From Cupriavidus basilensis (lineage in GTDB: Bacteria > Pseudomonadota > Gammaproteobacteria > Burkholderiales > Burkholderiaceae): a DNA stretch of 64,000 nucleotides. Shown here one piece after another: positions 42,859 to 51,549 of the stretch. The stretch covers positions 124,001 through 188,000 of the forward strand of contig NZ_BBQM01000022.1 in the NCBI RefSeq assembly GCF_000876015.1, read 5' to 3'. The position numbers and the translations under genes are program-made. Below the pieces are notes generated by a model, which did no database searches, was not told the DNA's origin, and worked only from the letters and a program-made list of their open reading frames with translations. The stretch's first letter is position 1, and every line of letters begins with the position of its first letter.

Positions 42859-43989
42859 CTATTGCACCCCGCGCGCACGGTCCGCGGCGAAGCGCGCGCG
42901 GAACGCCGTGAAGCGGTGCTGTCCGATGGCCTCGCGCATCTCGGCCATCAGCTGCAGGTAGTAGTGCAGGTTGTGGATGGTGTTCAGGCGCGCGCCGAGG
43001 ATTTCGCCGACGCGGTGCAGGTGGTGCAGGTAGGCGCGCGAGAAGTTGCGGCAGGTATAGCAGCCGCAGCTCTCGTCCAGGGGGCGCGTGTCGTTGCGGT
43101 GCACGGCGTTCTTGATCTTGACGTCGCCGAAGCGCGTGAACAGCCAGCCGTTGCGGGCGTTGCGGGTCGGCATCACGCAGTCGAACATGTCCACGCCGGC
43201 GGCCACGCCGGCCACCAGGTCCTCGGGCGTGCCCACGCCCATCAGGTAATGCGGCTTGTGCGCGGGCAGGCGCGGCGCCACATGCTCGAGCACCCGCATC
43301 ATGTCTTCCTTGGGCTCGCCCACCGACAGCCCGCCGATGGCGTAGCCGTGGAAGTCGAGCTCGGACAGGCCCGCCAGCGACTCGTCGCGCAGATCCTCGA
43401 ACATGCCGCCCTGGACGATGCCGAACAGCGCGTTGGGGTTGGCCAGGCGGTTGAACTCGTCGATCGAGCGCCGGGCCCAGCGCAGGCTCATGCGCATCGA
43501 CGCGGCCGCCTCCTCGCGCGTGGCCGGGCGGCCCTCGATCTCGTAGGGCGTGCATTCGTCGAACTGCATCACGATGTCGGAGTTCAGCGTGCGCTGGATC
43601 TGCATCGAGATCTCGGGCGAGAGGAACAGCTTGTCGCCGTTGACCGGCGAGGCGAAGGTCACGCCGTCCTCGGTGATCTTGCGCAGCGCGCCCAGCGAAA
43701 ACACCTGGAAGCCGCCCGAATCGGTCAGGATCGGCTTGTCCCAGCCCATGAAGCGGTGCAGGCCGCCGTGGCTCTCCACCACCTCCAGCCCCGGGCGCAG
43801 CCACAGGTGGAAGGTATTGCCGAGGATGATCTGCGAGCCGATTTCGTTGAGTTCGAGCGGCGACATCGCCTTGACCGAGCCGTAGGTGCCGACCGGCATG
43901 AAGATCGGGGTCTCGACCACGCCGTGGTTGAGGGTGACGCGGCCGCGGCGGGCGTTGCCGTCGGTGGTGAGCAGTTCGAAGTCGAGCAT
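42859..43989 (-). CDS. tgt: Queuine tRNA-ribosyltransferase
   Basis: A 376-aa TGT that swaps G34 for preQ1 in tRNAs. Active-site TDSGGFQVFS, FDECTPYE, GGLSVGEPKE, nucleophile Asp in GVDMFDCVMPTRNAR and the zinc ligands CGCYTCRNFSRAYLHHL. Start ATG 43989. The next step of the pathway, queA, is directly upstream. Confidence 0.97.
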   Translation of the reverse strand: MLDFELLTTDGNARRGRVTLNHGVVETPIFMPVGTYGSVKAMSPLELNEIGSQIILGNTFHLWLRPGLEVVESHGGLHRFMGWDKPILTDSGGFQVFSLGALRKITEDGVTFASPVNGDKLFLSPEISMQIQRTLNSDIVMQFDECTPYEIEGRPATREEAAASMRMSLRWARRSIDEFNRLANPNALFGIVQGGMFEDLRDESLAGLSELDFHGYAIGGLSVGEPKEDMMRVLEHVAPRLPAHKPHYLMGVGTPEDLVAGVAAGVDMFDCVMPTRNARNGWLFTRFGDVKIKNAVHRNDTRPLDESCGCYTCRNFSRAYLHHLHRVGEILGARLNTIHNLHYYLQLMAEMREAIGQHRFTAFRARFAADRARGVQ

Positions 43990-44030
43990 GGCGAATATCC
44001 TGGATGCGGGGTCGGGCTGGCGCGGCGCGC

Positions 44031-45080
44031 TCAGGGCTGCGGCTGGCGGGTCAGGAGCATGGCGTCGCCGTAGCTGAAGAAGCGGTAGCGCTGCGCCACC
44101 GCGTGGCGGTAGGCGGCGCGGATGGGCTCCACGCCGGCCAGCGCCGAGACCAGCATCAGCAGCGTCGACTTGGGCAGGTGGAAGTTGGTGATGAGCGCGT
44201 CGACCACGCGGAAACGGTAGCCGGGCGTGATGAAGATGTCGGTATCGCCCCGGCCCGCGGCCAGCGTGCCGTCGGCCGCGCCGGCCGATTCCAGCGCGCG
44301 CAGCGAGGTGGTGCCGACCGCGATCACGCGCCCGCCGGCGGCGCGGGTCTCGCGCACGGCCCGGGCCAGGTCTGCGGAGATCTCGTACCACTCGGCGTGC
44401 ATCTTGTGCTCGGCCAGGTTCTCGGTGCGCACCGGCTGGAAGGTGCCGGCGCCCACGTGCAGGGTCAGGAAGCCGCGCCGCACGCCGAGCGCGTCGAGCC
44501 GCGCGAACAGCGCTTCGTCGAAATGCAGGCCGGCGGTGGGCGCGGCCACCGCGCCGGGCGCGCGCGCGTAGACGGTCTGGTAGCGCGTCTCGTCGTAGGC
44601 GTCCGGGTCGTGGGTGATGTAGGGCGGCAGCGGCAGGCGGCCGTACTGCTCGATCAGGTCCAGCGCCGGCGCGGGGAAGCGCAGCGTGAAGAACTGGTCC
44701 ACGCGCGGGCCCACGGTGACGTCGAAGGCATCCGCGAGGCGCAGCCGGCTGCCCTCGGGCGGGGTCTTGGACGCGCGCACCTGGGCCAGCACGGTATGCG
44801 TGTCCAGCACGCGCTCGACCAGCACCTCGACCTTGCCGCCGCTGCCCTTGTGGCCGAAGAAGCGCGCCTTGATCACGCGCGTGTCGTTGAACACCAGCAG
44901 GTCCGACGGGCGCAGGTAGTCGACCACGTCGGCGAAGCCGCGGTCCGCCATGCGCGTGGTGCCGGTCTGCGCGTCGGTTTCCACCACCAGCAGCCGGCTG
45001 GCGCCGCGGTCGGGCAAGGCGGTCTGCGCGATCAGTTCGGGCGGCAGCGGGAAATCGAAATCGGACAACGTCAGCGTCAT
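44031..45080 (-). CDS. queA: S-adenosylmethionine:tRNA ribosyltransferase-isomerase
   Basis: A 349-aa QueA that transfers ribosyl from SAM to preQ1-tRNA to give epoxyqueuosine. LSDFDFPLPPELIAQ, FNDTRVIKARFFG, PPYI, APTAGLHFDE and NFHLPKSTLLMLVSALAG are diagnostic. Precedes tgt by 41 bases; the two work in sequence. Divergent from recG. Confidence 0.97.
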   Translation of the reverse strand: MTLTLSDFDFPLPPELIAQTALPDRGASRLLVVETDAQTGTTRMADRGFADVVDYLRPSDLLVFNDTRVIKARFFGHKGSGGKVEVLVERVLDTHTVLAQVRASKTPPEGSRLRLADAFDVTVGPRVDQFFTLRFPAPALDLIEQYGRLPLPPYITHDPDAYDETRYQTVYARAPGAVAAPTAGLHFDEALFARLDALGVRRGFLTLHVGAGTFQPVRTENLAEHKMHAEWYEISADLARAVRETRAAGGRVIAVGTTSLRALESAGAADGTLAAGRGDTDIFITPGYRFRVVDALITNFHLPKSTLLMLVSALAGVEPIRAAYRHAVAQRYRFFSYGDAMLLTRQPQP

Positions 45081-45306
45081 GGGGGCAAAAGCGGGCAAAA
45101 ACGGCGGCGGGCCGCGCAGTGGCGCGGCCGGCATAGGTACAATCGGCGAATCCGATATTGTAAGGCTTGGGGCGGCAGCGCCGCCCGGGCGCGCATGATA
45201 TCGCCTATTTGCCGGCCGGTTGCGGCGCCTTGCGCGCCCGACGCCGCCGGCGCCAACCCGGACCGGCCTGCCGCCGCCTTCCTTTCGCCACCCCCAAGCC
45301 CGCCCG

Positions 45307-47496
45307 ATGCCAGGAACCGCTCCCGACCCGACCCAGGAAACCACCGACAGCCCCGCGCCCGCCGCGGGCAAGCCGGGGCGGCCGGGCAAGGCCGGGGCGG
45401 CCAAGGGCGCGGCCGGCAAGCCGTCCTCGGCGATGGCGCGCCTGCACAAGCTCGGCCTGCGGCGCGACGTCGACCTCGTGCTGCACCTGCCGATGCGCTA
45501 CGAGGACGAGACCACGCTGCTGCCGATCGCCGAGGCGATCCGGCGCGCCGGGCTGGGCCTGACGGCGCAGGTCGAGGGCGTGGTCACGTCCAACGAGGTC
45601 ACGTTCCGCCCGCGCCGCCAGATGGTGGTGAAGATCGCCGACGACAGCGGCGAGCTGACGCTGCGCTTCCTCAATTTCTACGGCAACCAGGCCCAGCAGA
45701 TGGCCGAAGGCGCCAGCCTGCGCGTGCGCGGCGAGGTGCGCGGCGGCTTCTTCGGCGCCGAGATGGTCCATCCCACGGTGCGCGCGGTGGCGCCCGGCGA
45801 GGCGCTGCCGGACCGCCTCACGCCGGTCTACCCGAGCACCGCCGGCATCCCGCAGGCCTACCTGCGCAAGGCCATCGGCGGCGCGCTGGGGCGCACGCCG
45901 CTGCCCGAGACGCTGCCGCAGCCGGTGCTGCAGGGCCCGCTGGCGCCGCTCAGGCTGCGGCCGCTGCCGGAATGCCTGCGCCTGCTGCACGCGCCGCCGC
46001 AGGAGGTGGACGAGCACGCGCTGACTGAGCGCTCGCACCCGGCCTGGCAGCGCATCAAGTTCGACGAGCTGCTGGCCCAGCAGCTTTCGCTCAAGCGCTC
46101 GCAGGCCGCGCGCCGCGACAAGAGCGCGCCGCCCATGCCGCGCCGCGCCGGCGGCCTGCTCGGCGCCTTCCTCGACGCGCTGCCGTTCCGGCTCACCGGC
46201 GCGCAGCAGCGCGTGGTGGAGGAGATCGCCGCCGACATGGGCGCGCCGCACCCGATGCACCGCCTGCTGCAGGGCGACGTCGGCAGCGGCAAGACCATCG
46301 TCGCCGCGCTGGCCGCCTGCCAGGCCATCGACGCCGGCTACCAGGCCGCGCTGATGGCGCCCACCGAGATCCTGGCCGAGCAGCACTTCCGCAAGCTCTC
46401 GGCGTGGCTGGAGCCGCTCGGCGTGACGGTGGTGTGGCTGGCCGGCAGCCTCAAGGCGCGCGCCAAGCGCGAGGCCGCGGCGCGGGTGGAGTCGGGCGAG
46501 GCCCGGCTGGTCATCGGCACCCACGCGCTGATCCAGGACAGCGTGAAGTTCGCCCGGCTGGGCCTGTCGGTGGTGGACGAGCAGCACCGCTTCGGCGTGG
46601 CCCAGCGCCTGGCGCTGCGCGGCAAGGCCGAGGCGGACGCCGGCGAGGCCGCGCCGGCCGCGCGCGCCGAGACCGTGCCGCACCAGCTGATGATGTCGGC
46701 CACGCCGATCCCGCGCACGCTGGCCATGACCTACTACGCCGATCTCGACGTCTCCGTGATCGACGAGCTGCCGCCCGGGCGCAGCCCGGTGGTCACGCGG
46801 CTGGTCAACGACGCGCGCCGCGACGAGGTGATCGAGCGCGTGCACCACGCCGCCGCCGACGGCCGCCAGATCTACTGGGTCTGCCCGCTGATCGAGGAAA
46901 GCGAGGCGCTGCAGCTGCAGACCGCGGTGGAAACCTACGAAACCCTGGTGGCGGCGCTGCCCGAGCTCAAGGTGGGCCTCGTGCACGGCCGCCTGCCGCC
47001 GGCCGAGAAGGCCGCGGTGATGGGCGACTTCATCGCCAACCGCCTGCAGGTGCTGGTCGCCACCACGGTGATCGAGGTCGGCGTGGACGTGCCCAATGCC
47101 TCGCTGATGGTGATCGAGCATGCCGAGCGCTTCGGCCTGGCCCAGCTGCACCAGCTGCGCGGCCGGGTCGGGCGCGGCAGCGCCGAATCGGTCTGCCTGC
47201 TGATGTACCAGGCGCCGCTGTCGCCCACCGCGAAGGAACGCCTGGCCACCATGCGCGAGACCACCGACGGCTTCGAGATCGCCCGGCGCGACCTGCAGAT
47301 CCGCGGCCCCGGCGAATTCCTCGGCGCGCGCCAGTCCGGCGAGGCGATGCTGCGCTTCGCCGACCTGGAAACCGACGCCTGGCTGGTCGACTACGCCCAG
47401 GAAGCCGCCGAGCTGATGCTGGCGCATTACCCCGAGGCGGTGGACGCGCACCTGCTGCGCTGGCTCGGCGGGCGCGAGCATTTCCTCAAGGCCTGA
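45307..47496 (+). CDS. recG: ATP-dependent DNA helicase RecG
   Basis: A 729-aa SF2 helicase that remodels stalled forks and branched DNA. Wedge/OB domain in the first 250 residues, Walker A GDVGSGKTIVA, DEQHRFG (the RecG version of DEAH), SATPIPRTLA, and the C-terminal helicase lobe with HGRLPPAEK and QLRGRVGRG. Start ATG 45307 is preferred; the N-terminal 45 residues are a Pro/Gly/Lys-rich extension. Divergent from queA. Confidence 0.96.
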   Translation: MPGTAPDPTQETTDSPAPAAGKPGRPGKAGAAKGAAGKPSSAMARLHKLGLRRDVDLVLHLPMRYEDETTLLPIAEAIRRAGLGLTAQVEGVVTSNEVTFRPRRQMVVKIADDSGELTLRFLNFYGNQAQQMAEGASLRVRGEVRGGFFGAEMVHPTVRAVAPGEALPDRLTPVYPSTAGIPQAYLRKAIGGALGRTPLPETLPQPVLQGPLAPLRLRPLPECLRLLHAPPQEVDEHALTERSHPAWQRIKFDELLAQQLSLKRSQAARRDKSAPPMPRRAGGLLGAFLDALPFRLTGAQQRVVEEIAADMGAPHPMHRLLQGDVGSGKTIVAALAACQAIDAGYQAALMAPTEILAEQHFRKLSAWLEPLGVTVVWLAGSLKARAKREAAARVESGEARLVIGTHALIQDSVKFARLGLSVVDEQHRFGVAQRLALRGKAEADAGEAAPAARAETVPHQLMMSATPIPRTLAMTYYADLDVSVIDELPPGRSPVVTRLVNDARRDEVIERVHHAAADGRQIYWVCPLIEESEALQLQTAVETYETLVAALPELKVGLVHGRLPPAEKAAVMGDFIANRLQVLVATTVIEVGVDVPNASLMVIEHAERFGLAQLHQLRGRVGRGSAESVCLLMYQAPLSPTAKERLATMRETTDGFEIARRDLQIRGPGEFLGARQSGEAMLRFADLETDAWLVDYAQEAAELMLAHYPEAVDAHLLRWLGGREHFLKA

Positions 47497-47601
47497 CCCC
47501 GGGGACCGGGGCGTCCGGCGGCACCGAAGACGCTCAATGGTCACATATGACGGCAGTGAGACAGCCATGAAGCACCGCATGCGCCGCATCGACGGCGACC
47601 T

Positions 47602-47630
47602 CTGACAGAACCGTGATTCGAAGGTAAAAT
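47602..47630 (+). promoter_or_regulatory. Promoter of oxyR
   Basis: -35 CTGACA (47602-47607), 17-base spacer, -10 TAAAAT (47625-47630). The AT-rich CTATCGCATAA directly downstream could be a half OxyR site for autocontrol. Confidence 0.7.
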
Positions 47631-47657
47631 CTATCGCATAACGGGAATTGATAAGTC

Positions 47658-48611
47658 ATGACGCTCACCGAACTCAAGTACATCGTCGCCGTGGCGCGCG
47701 AGCGCCATTTCGGCCGGGCCGCCGAAGCCTGCTTCGTGTCGCAGCCGACTCTGTCGGTTGCCATCAAGAAGCTGGAAGACGAGCTCAATGTGCAGATTTT
47801 CGAGCGCGGCACCTCCGAGGTGTCGGTGACGCCGATCGGCGAGCAGATCGTGGCGCAGGCCCAGCGCGTGCTGGAGCAGACGATGGCCATCCGCGAGATC
47901 GCCAAGCAGGGCAAGGATCCGCTGGCCGGGCCGCTGCGCCTGGGGGTGATCTACACCATCGGGCCCTACCTGCTGCCCTCGCTGGTCAAGGAGATGATCC
48001 AGACCGTGCCGCAGATGCCGCTGATGCTGCAGGAGAACTACACGGTCAAGCTGATCGAACTGCTCAAGCAGGGCGAGATCGACTGCGCCATCATGGCCGA
48101 GCCGTTCGCCGACTCCGGCCTCACGGTGCAGCCGCTCTACGACGAGCCCTTCGTGGTGGCGGTGCCGCGCGGCCACCAGCTCGAGAAGGCCAGCCACGTC
48201 GATCCCGACGAGCTCAAGCAGCAGACCATGCTGCTGCTGGGCAGCGGCCACTGCTTCCGCGACCAGGTGCTGGGCGTGTGCCCGGAACTGTCGCGCTTCT
48301 CGCAGGCCGCCGACGGCATCCAGAAGACCTTCGAGGGCTCCTCGCTGGAAACCATCCGCCACATGGTGGCCAGCGGCGTCGGCATCACGGTGCTGCCGCG
48401 CACCTCGGTGCCCGATCTCAAGCCGAACAAGAACGACCTGCTGGCCTACGTGCCGTTCACCGACCCGGTGCCCGACCGGCGCGTGGTGCTGGCCTGGCGC
48501 AAGAGCTTCACCCGCCTGCCGGCGATGGAAGCGCTGCGCCGCGCGGTGGCCGCGTGCGACCTGCCCGGCGTGAGCAAGCTGGCCGCCAAGGAACTGGCCG
48601 AGGCCGCCTGA
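47658..48611 (+). CDS. oxyR: Hydrogen peroxide-responsive regulator OxyR
   Basis: A 317-aa LysR-type regulator. HTH in residues 1-60 (HFGRAAEACFVSQPTLS), effector domain with the redox pair Cys199 and Cys208 in GSGHCFRDQVLGVC, same numbering as E. coli OxyR. A disulfide between them switches the regulator on under peroxide. Directly upstream of katA and dps, the classical targets; a candidate OxyR operator lies before katA. Confidence 0.95.
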   Translation: MTLTELKYIVAVARERHFGRAAEACFVSQPTLSVAIKKLEDELNVQIFERGTSEVSVTPIGEQIVAQAQRVLEQTMAIREIAKQGKDPLAGPLRLGVIYTIGPYLLPSLVKEMIQTVPQMPLMLQENYTVKLIELLKQGEIDCAIMAEPFADSGLTVQPLYDEPFVVAVPRGHQLEKASHVDPDELKQQTMLLLGSGHCFRDQVLGVCPELSRFSQAADGIQKTFEGSSLETIRHMVASGVGITVLPRTSVPDLKPNKNDLLAYVPFTDPVPDRRVVLAWRKSFTRLPAMEALRRAVAACDLPGVSKLAAKELAEAA

Positions 48612-48735
48612 GCGGGGCCCCGCGTTGCCTGTTCCGGGACGGGCTTCCCGCCCGTCCCGCCGCGCTCTCCCGTCCCCCGTTTTCCGCCGATTTTTTGCTG
48701 ATTTTTCGCCGATTCCGCGGCTCCGCCCGGAGGAC

Positions 48736-48772
48736 ATAGGTGACGTCTATTTCATAGTTAGAAATTATTGAA
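48736..48772 (+). promoter_or_regulatory. Candidate OxyR operator before katA
   Basis: ATAG-N7-CTAT (48736-48750) is a perfect OxyR half, followed after seven bases by TTAG-N7-TGAA, a degenerate second half in the right phase. It lies just upstream of the predicted katA -35. Confidence 0.65.
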
Positions 48773-48801
48773 TTTCAAATTTAATAGATTGTCCGTAGAC
48801 T
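48773..48801 (+). promoter_or_regulatory. Candidate katA promoter
   Basis: -35 TTTCAA (weak, as expected for an activated promoter), 17 bases, -10 TAGACT (48796-48801). The OxyR site abuts its -35. Confidence 0.45.
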
Positions 48802-48846
48802 GCCTCCATCGACACATTGCGTGCCGATCATCCAGGGGAGCCACAG

Positions 48847-48942
48847 ATGAACAGCATCGAATCCACCGACCGGGGCAACCTCCTGCGCACGCTGGCGGGC
48901 GCGGTGGCCGATTGCCTTGCCTGTTACGCCCGGGTGTACTGA
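48847..48942 (+). CDS. 31-aa short ORF in the katA leader
   Basis: ATG at 48847 behind GGGGAG encodes MNSIESTDRGNLLRTLAGAV, continuing with a Cys-x-x-Cys (CLAC) and ending CYARVY. It lies between the OxyR site and katA and 70 bases before the katA start. It may be a leader peptide or a small redox-related protein; nothing known is recognised. The good ribosome binding site and position support translation. Confidence 0.5.
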   Translation: MNSIESTDRGNLLRTLAGAVADCLACYARVY

Positions 48943-49012
48943 AATTACCCGGCGGCTTGCCAAACCGGTTCCCCCAGCCAGAACTTCCCGATCACCCACA
49001 AAAGAGGTCATG

Positions 49013-50461
49013 ATGAGCAAGGACAAGGACATTCTCACCACCGGCGCGGGCGCGCCGGTCGCCGACAACCAGAATTCCCAGACCGCCGGCCCGCGCGGCC
49101 CCATGCTGCTGCAGGACGTGTGGTTCCTCGAAAAGCTCGCTCACTTCGACCGCGAGGTGATTCCCGAGCGGCGCGTGCACGCCAAGGGCTCCGGCGCCCA
49201 CGGCACCTTCACCGTCACGCATGACATCAGCAAGTACAGCAAGGCCTCGGTGTTCGGCCAGGTCGGCAAGCAGACGCCGATCTTCATGCGCTTCTCCACC
49301 GTGGCCGGCGAGCGCGGCGCGGCCGATGCCGAGCGCGACGTGCGCGGCTTCTCGATCAAGTTCTACACCGACGAAGGCAACTGGGACGTGGTCGGCAACA
49401 ACACGCCGGTGTTCTTCGTGCGCGACCCGCTCAAGTTCCCCGACTTCATCCACACCCAGAAGCGCAACCCGCGCACCAACCTGCGCGACGCCGTCGCCGT
49501 GTGGGATTTCTGGTCGCGCCATCCCGAATCGCTGCACCAGGTCACCATCCTGATGAGCGACCGCGGCCTGCCGCAGAACTACCGCCAGATCCACGGCTTC
49601 GGCTCGCACACGTATTCGCTCATCAACGCGGCCAACGAGCGCTTCTGGGTCAAGTTCCACTTCAAGTCGGCGCAGGGCATCGCCAACTGGACCAACGAGG
49701 AAGCCGCCAAGGTGGTGGCAGGCGACCGCGAGAGCGCCCAGCGCGACCTGTTCGAGAACATCGAGAAAGGCAACTTCCCGCGCTGGAACGTGCGCGTGCA
49801 GATCATGCCCGAGGCCGAGGCGGCCAGGTACCACATCAACCCGTTCGACCTCACCAAGGTGTGGCCGCACAAGGACTACCCGCTGATCGACGTGGGCGTG
49901 CTGGAGCTCAACCGCAACCCGGACAACTACTTCGCCGAGGTCGAGCAGGTGGCGATGAACCCGGCCAACGTGGTGCCCGGCATCGGCTTCTCGCCCGACA
50001 AGATGCTGCAGGGCCGGCTGTTCTCGTATGGCGACACGCAGCGCTACCGCCTGGGCGTGAACCACAACCAGATCCCGGTGAACGCGCCCAAGGTGCCGGT
50101 GCCCAACAGCTACCACCGCGACGGCGCGATGCGGGTGGACGGCAACCAGGGTGGCAAGCTGAACTACGAGCCCAACCGCCTGGGCGCCTACGCCGCCAGC
50201 GAGCGCGCCGCGGAACCGCCGCTGGCGCTGGACGGGCAGGCCGCCGACCACTGGGACCACCGCGTCGACGGCGACTACTACAGCCAGCCCGGCGCGCTGT
50301 TCCGCCTGTTCGACGAGGCGCAGCGCCAGCGCCTGTACGCGAACATCGCGGCGGCCATGCAGGGCGTGCCCGAAGACATCGTGCGCGTGCAGATCGAGCA
50401 CTTCACCAAGGCCGACCCGGCCTACGGCGAGGGCGTCAAGCGCGCGCTCAACCTGAAGTAA
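49013..50461 (+). CDS. katA: Monofunctional heme catalase
   Basis: A 482-aa small-subunit catalase that dismutes hydrogen peroxide. Active-site His56 in RRVHAKGSGAHG, NNTPVFFVRD with the distal Asn, and the heme-ligand Tyr in RLFSYGDTQRYR. ATG 49013 sits five bases after AAAGAGG; ATG 49010 directly before is possible. Downstream of oxyR with an OxyR-type site in the gap. Confidence 0.96.
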   Translation: MSKDKDILTTGAGAPVADNQNSQTAGPRGPMLLQDVWFLEKLAHFDREVIPERRVHAKGSGAHGTFTVTHDISKYSKASVFGQVGKQTPIFMRFSTVAGERGAADAERDVRGFSIKFYTDEGNWDVVGNNTPVFFVRDPLKFPDFIHTQKRNPRTNLRDAVAVWDFWSRHPESLHQVTILMSDRGLPQNYRQIHGFGSHTYSLINAANERFWVKFHFKSAQGIANWTNEEAAKVVAGDRESAQRDLFENIEKGNFPRWNVRVQIMPEAEAARYHINPFDLTKVWPHKDYPLIDVGVLELNRNPDNYFAEVEQVAMNPANVVPGIGFSPDKMLQGRLFSYGDTQRYRLGVNHNQIPVNAPKVPVPNSYHRDGAMRVDGNQGGKLNYEPNRLGAYAASERAAEPPLALDGQAADHWDHRVDGDYYSQPGALFRLFDEAQRQRLYANIAAAMQGVPEDIVRVQIEHFTKADPAYGEGVKRALNLK

Positions 50462-50536
50462 CCGAAGTCACACCCCGGCCCGTGCCGGCGCCCCGGGGGG
50501 GGGCGCCGGCCGGACGGCAACGCAAGGAGAACCATC

Positions 50537-50743
50537 ATGGCCATGATCGACCTGTTCGTCAGCGAGTTGCAGCAACTGCGCCACGACGCGCACGACCGCG
50601 CCGGCCATGCCGATGCGGCGCGCCTGCAGCGCAAGCTGTGGCGCAAGGAAATCGGCATGGCGGTGATCGCGCTGGGCGCCGCCGCGATGTTCCTGGACGC
50701 CGCGCGGACTTTCACCGGCGGTTTGTCCGTCTTCGGTGGGTGA
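50537..50743 (+). CDS. Small membrane protein between katA and dps
   Basis: A 68-aa unknown protein: amphipathic charged helix (ELQQLRHDAHDRAGHADAAR), then one hydrophobic segment (residues about 39-57). Strong AAGGAGA ribosome binding site. The dps promoter begins in its 3' end. Its place within the peroxide-response block suggests coregulation with katA (inference). Confidence 0.65.
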   Translation: MAMIDLFVSELQQLRHDAHDRAGHADAARLQRKLWRKEIGMAVIALGAAAMFLDAARTFTGGLSVFGG

Positions 50744-50752
50744 TGCCATAAT
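50723..50752 (+). promoter_or_regulatory. Candidate dps promoter
   Basis: -35 TTGTCC (50723-50728), 18-base spacer, -10 CATAAT (50747-50752), overlapping the end of the small membrane protein gene. Confidence 0.55.
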
Positions 50753-50823
50753 GTGCGGGTTGTGCCGCGTCCGAGTCGCGCGGCAGTTTTCGTGGCCACC
50801 CCCAGATCTGGAGCGTACCTATC

Positions 50824-51309
50824 ATGGCAAAGAAAAATGAGATGAGCGTCAACATCGGTATTTCCGACAAAGAACGCAAGAAGATCGCAGAAGGTCTCTC
50901 GAAGCTGCTGGCGGATACCTACACGCTCTATCTCAAGACCCACAACTTCCACTGGAACGTCACGGGTCCGATGTTCAACACGCTGCACCTGATGTTCGAG
51001 ACCCAGTACAACGAGCTGGCGCTGGCGGTGGACTCCATCGCCGAGCGCATCCGCGCGCTGGGCTACCCGGCGCCGGGCACCTACAAGGAATACGCCCGCC
51101 TGTCGTCGATCGCCGAGGAAGAGGGCGTGCCCGAAGCCACCGAGATGATCCGCAAGCTGGTCGAAGGCCAGGAAGCCGTGGTGCGCACCGCGCGCTCGCT
51201 GTTCCCGGTGATCGACGCCGCCGGCGACGAACCCTCGGCCGACCTGCTGACCCAGCGCATGCAGACGCACGAAAAGACCGCGTGGATGCTGCGCTCGATG
51301 CTGGCCTGA
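50824..51309 (+). CDS. dps: Dps-family DNA-binding ferritin
   Basis: A 161-aa Dps: LKTHNFHWNVTGPMF and VDSIAERIRALG carry the inter-subunit ferroxidase His, Asp and Glu. Twelve subunits oxidise and store iron with peroxide and protect DNA. Charged N-terminus (AKKNEM) may bind DNA. Ends the oxyR-katA-dps block. Confidence 0.95.
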   Translation: MAKKNEMSVNIGISDKERKKIAEGLSKLLADTYTLYLKTHNFHWNVTGPMFNTLHLMFETQYNELALAVDSIAERIRALGYPAPGTYKEYARLSSIAEEEGVPEATEMIRKLVEGQEAVVRTARSLFPVIDAAGDEPSADLLTQRMQTHEKTAWMLRSMLA

Positions 51310-51549
51310 GTTGCCGGTCGGTGCCGGCCGGCGCCGCTGACGGGGGCGCCGGAAGGCCGGTCGCCCCTCTGCCGACTGCCGGCGAGCGTCAATCGCGTGT
51401 CACGCGCTTGTCATCCGGGCGCGTTTCCCGCGCCGCCTGACCGCCTGACCATCAGCCGCCTCGCGCGCCGCGCCTCGACCGGGCCGCGGCGCGTTTTTCG
51501 TTCAACGTCCCAGCTTTTCCGTCCGCCCTCCGCATCGCGGACCCCTGCC

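Noticed and set aside
45205..47589. 794-aa antisense frame over recG
   Set aside because: Shadow frame; recG has all helicase motifs.
48635..48658. GC-rich hairpin after oxyR as a terminator
   Set aside because: A 9-bp stem is present but no T tract follows; possible transcript end structure but not a supported terminator.
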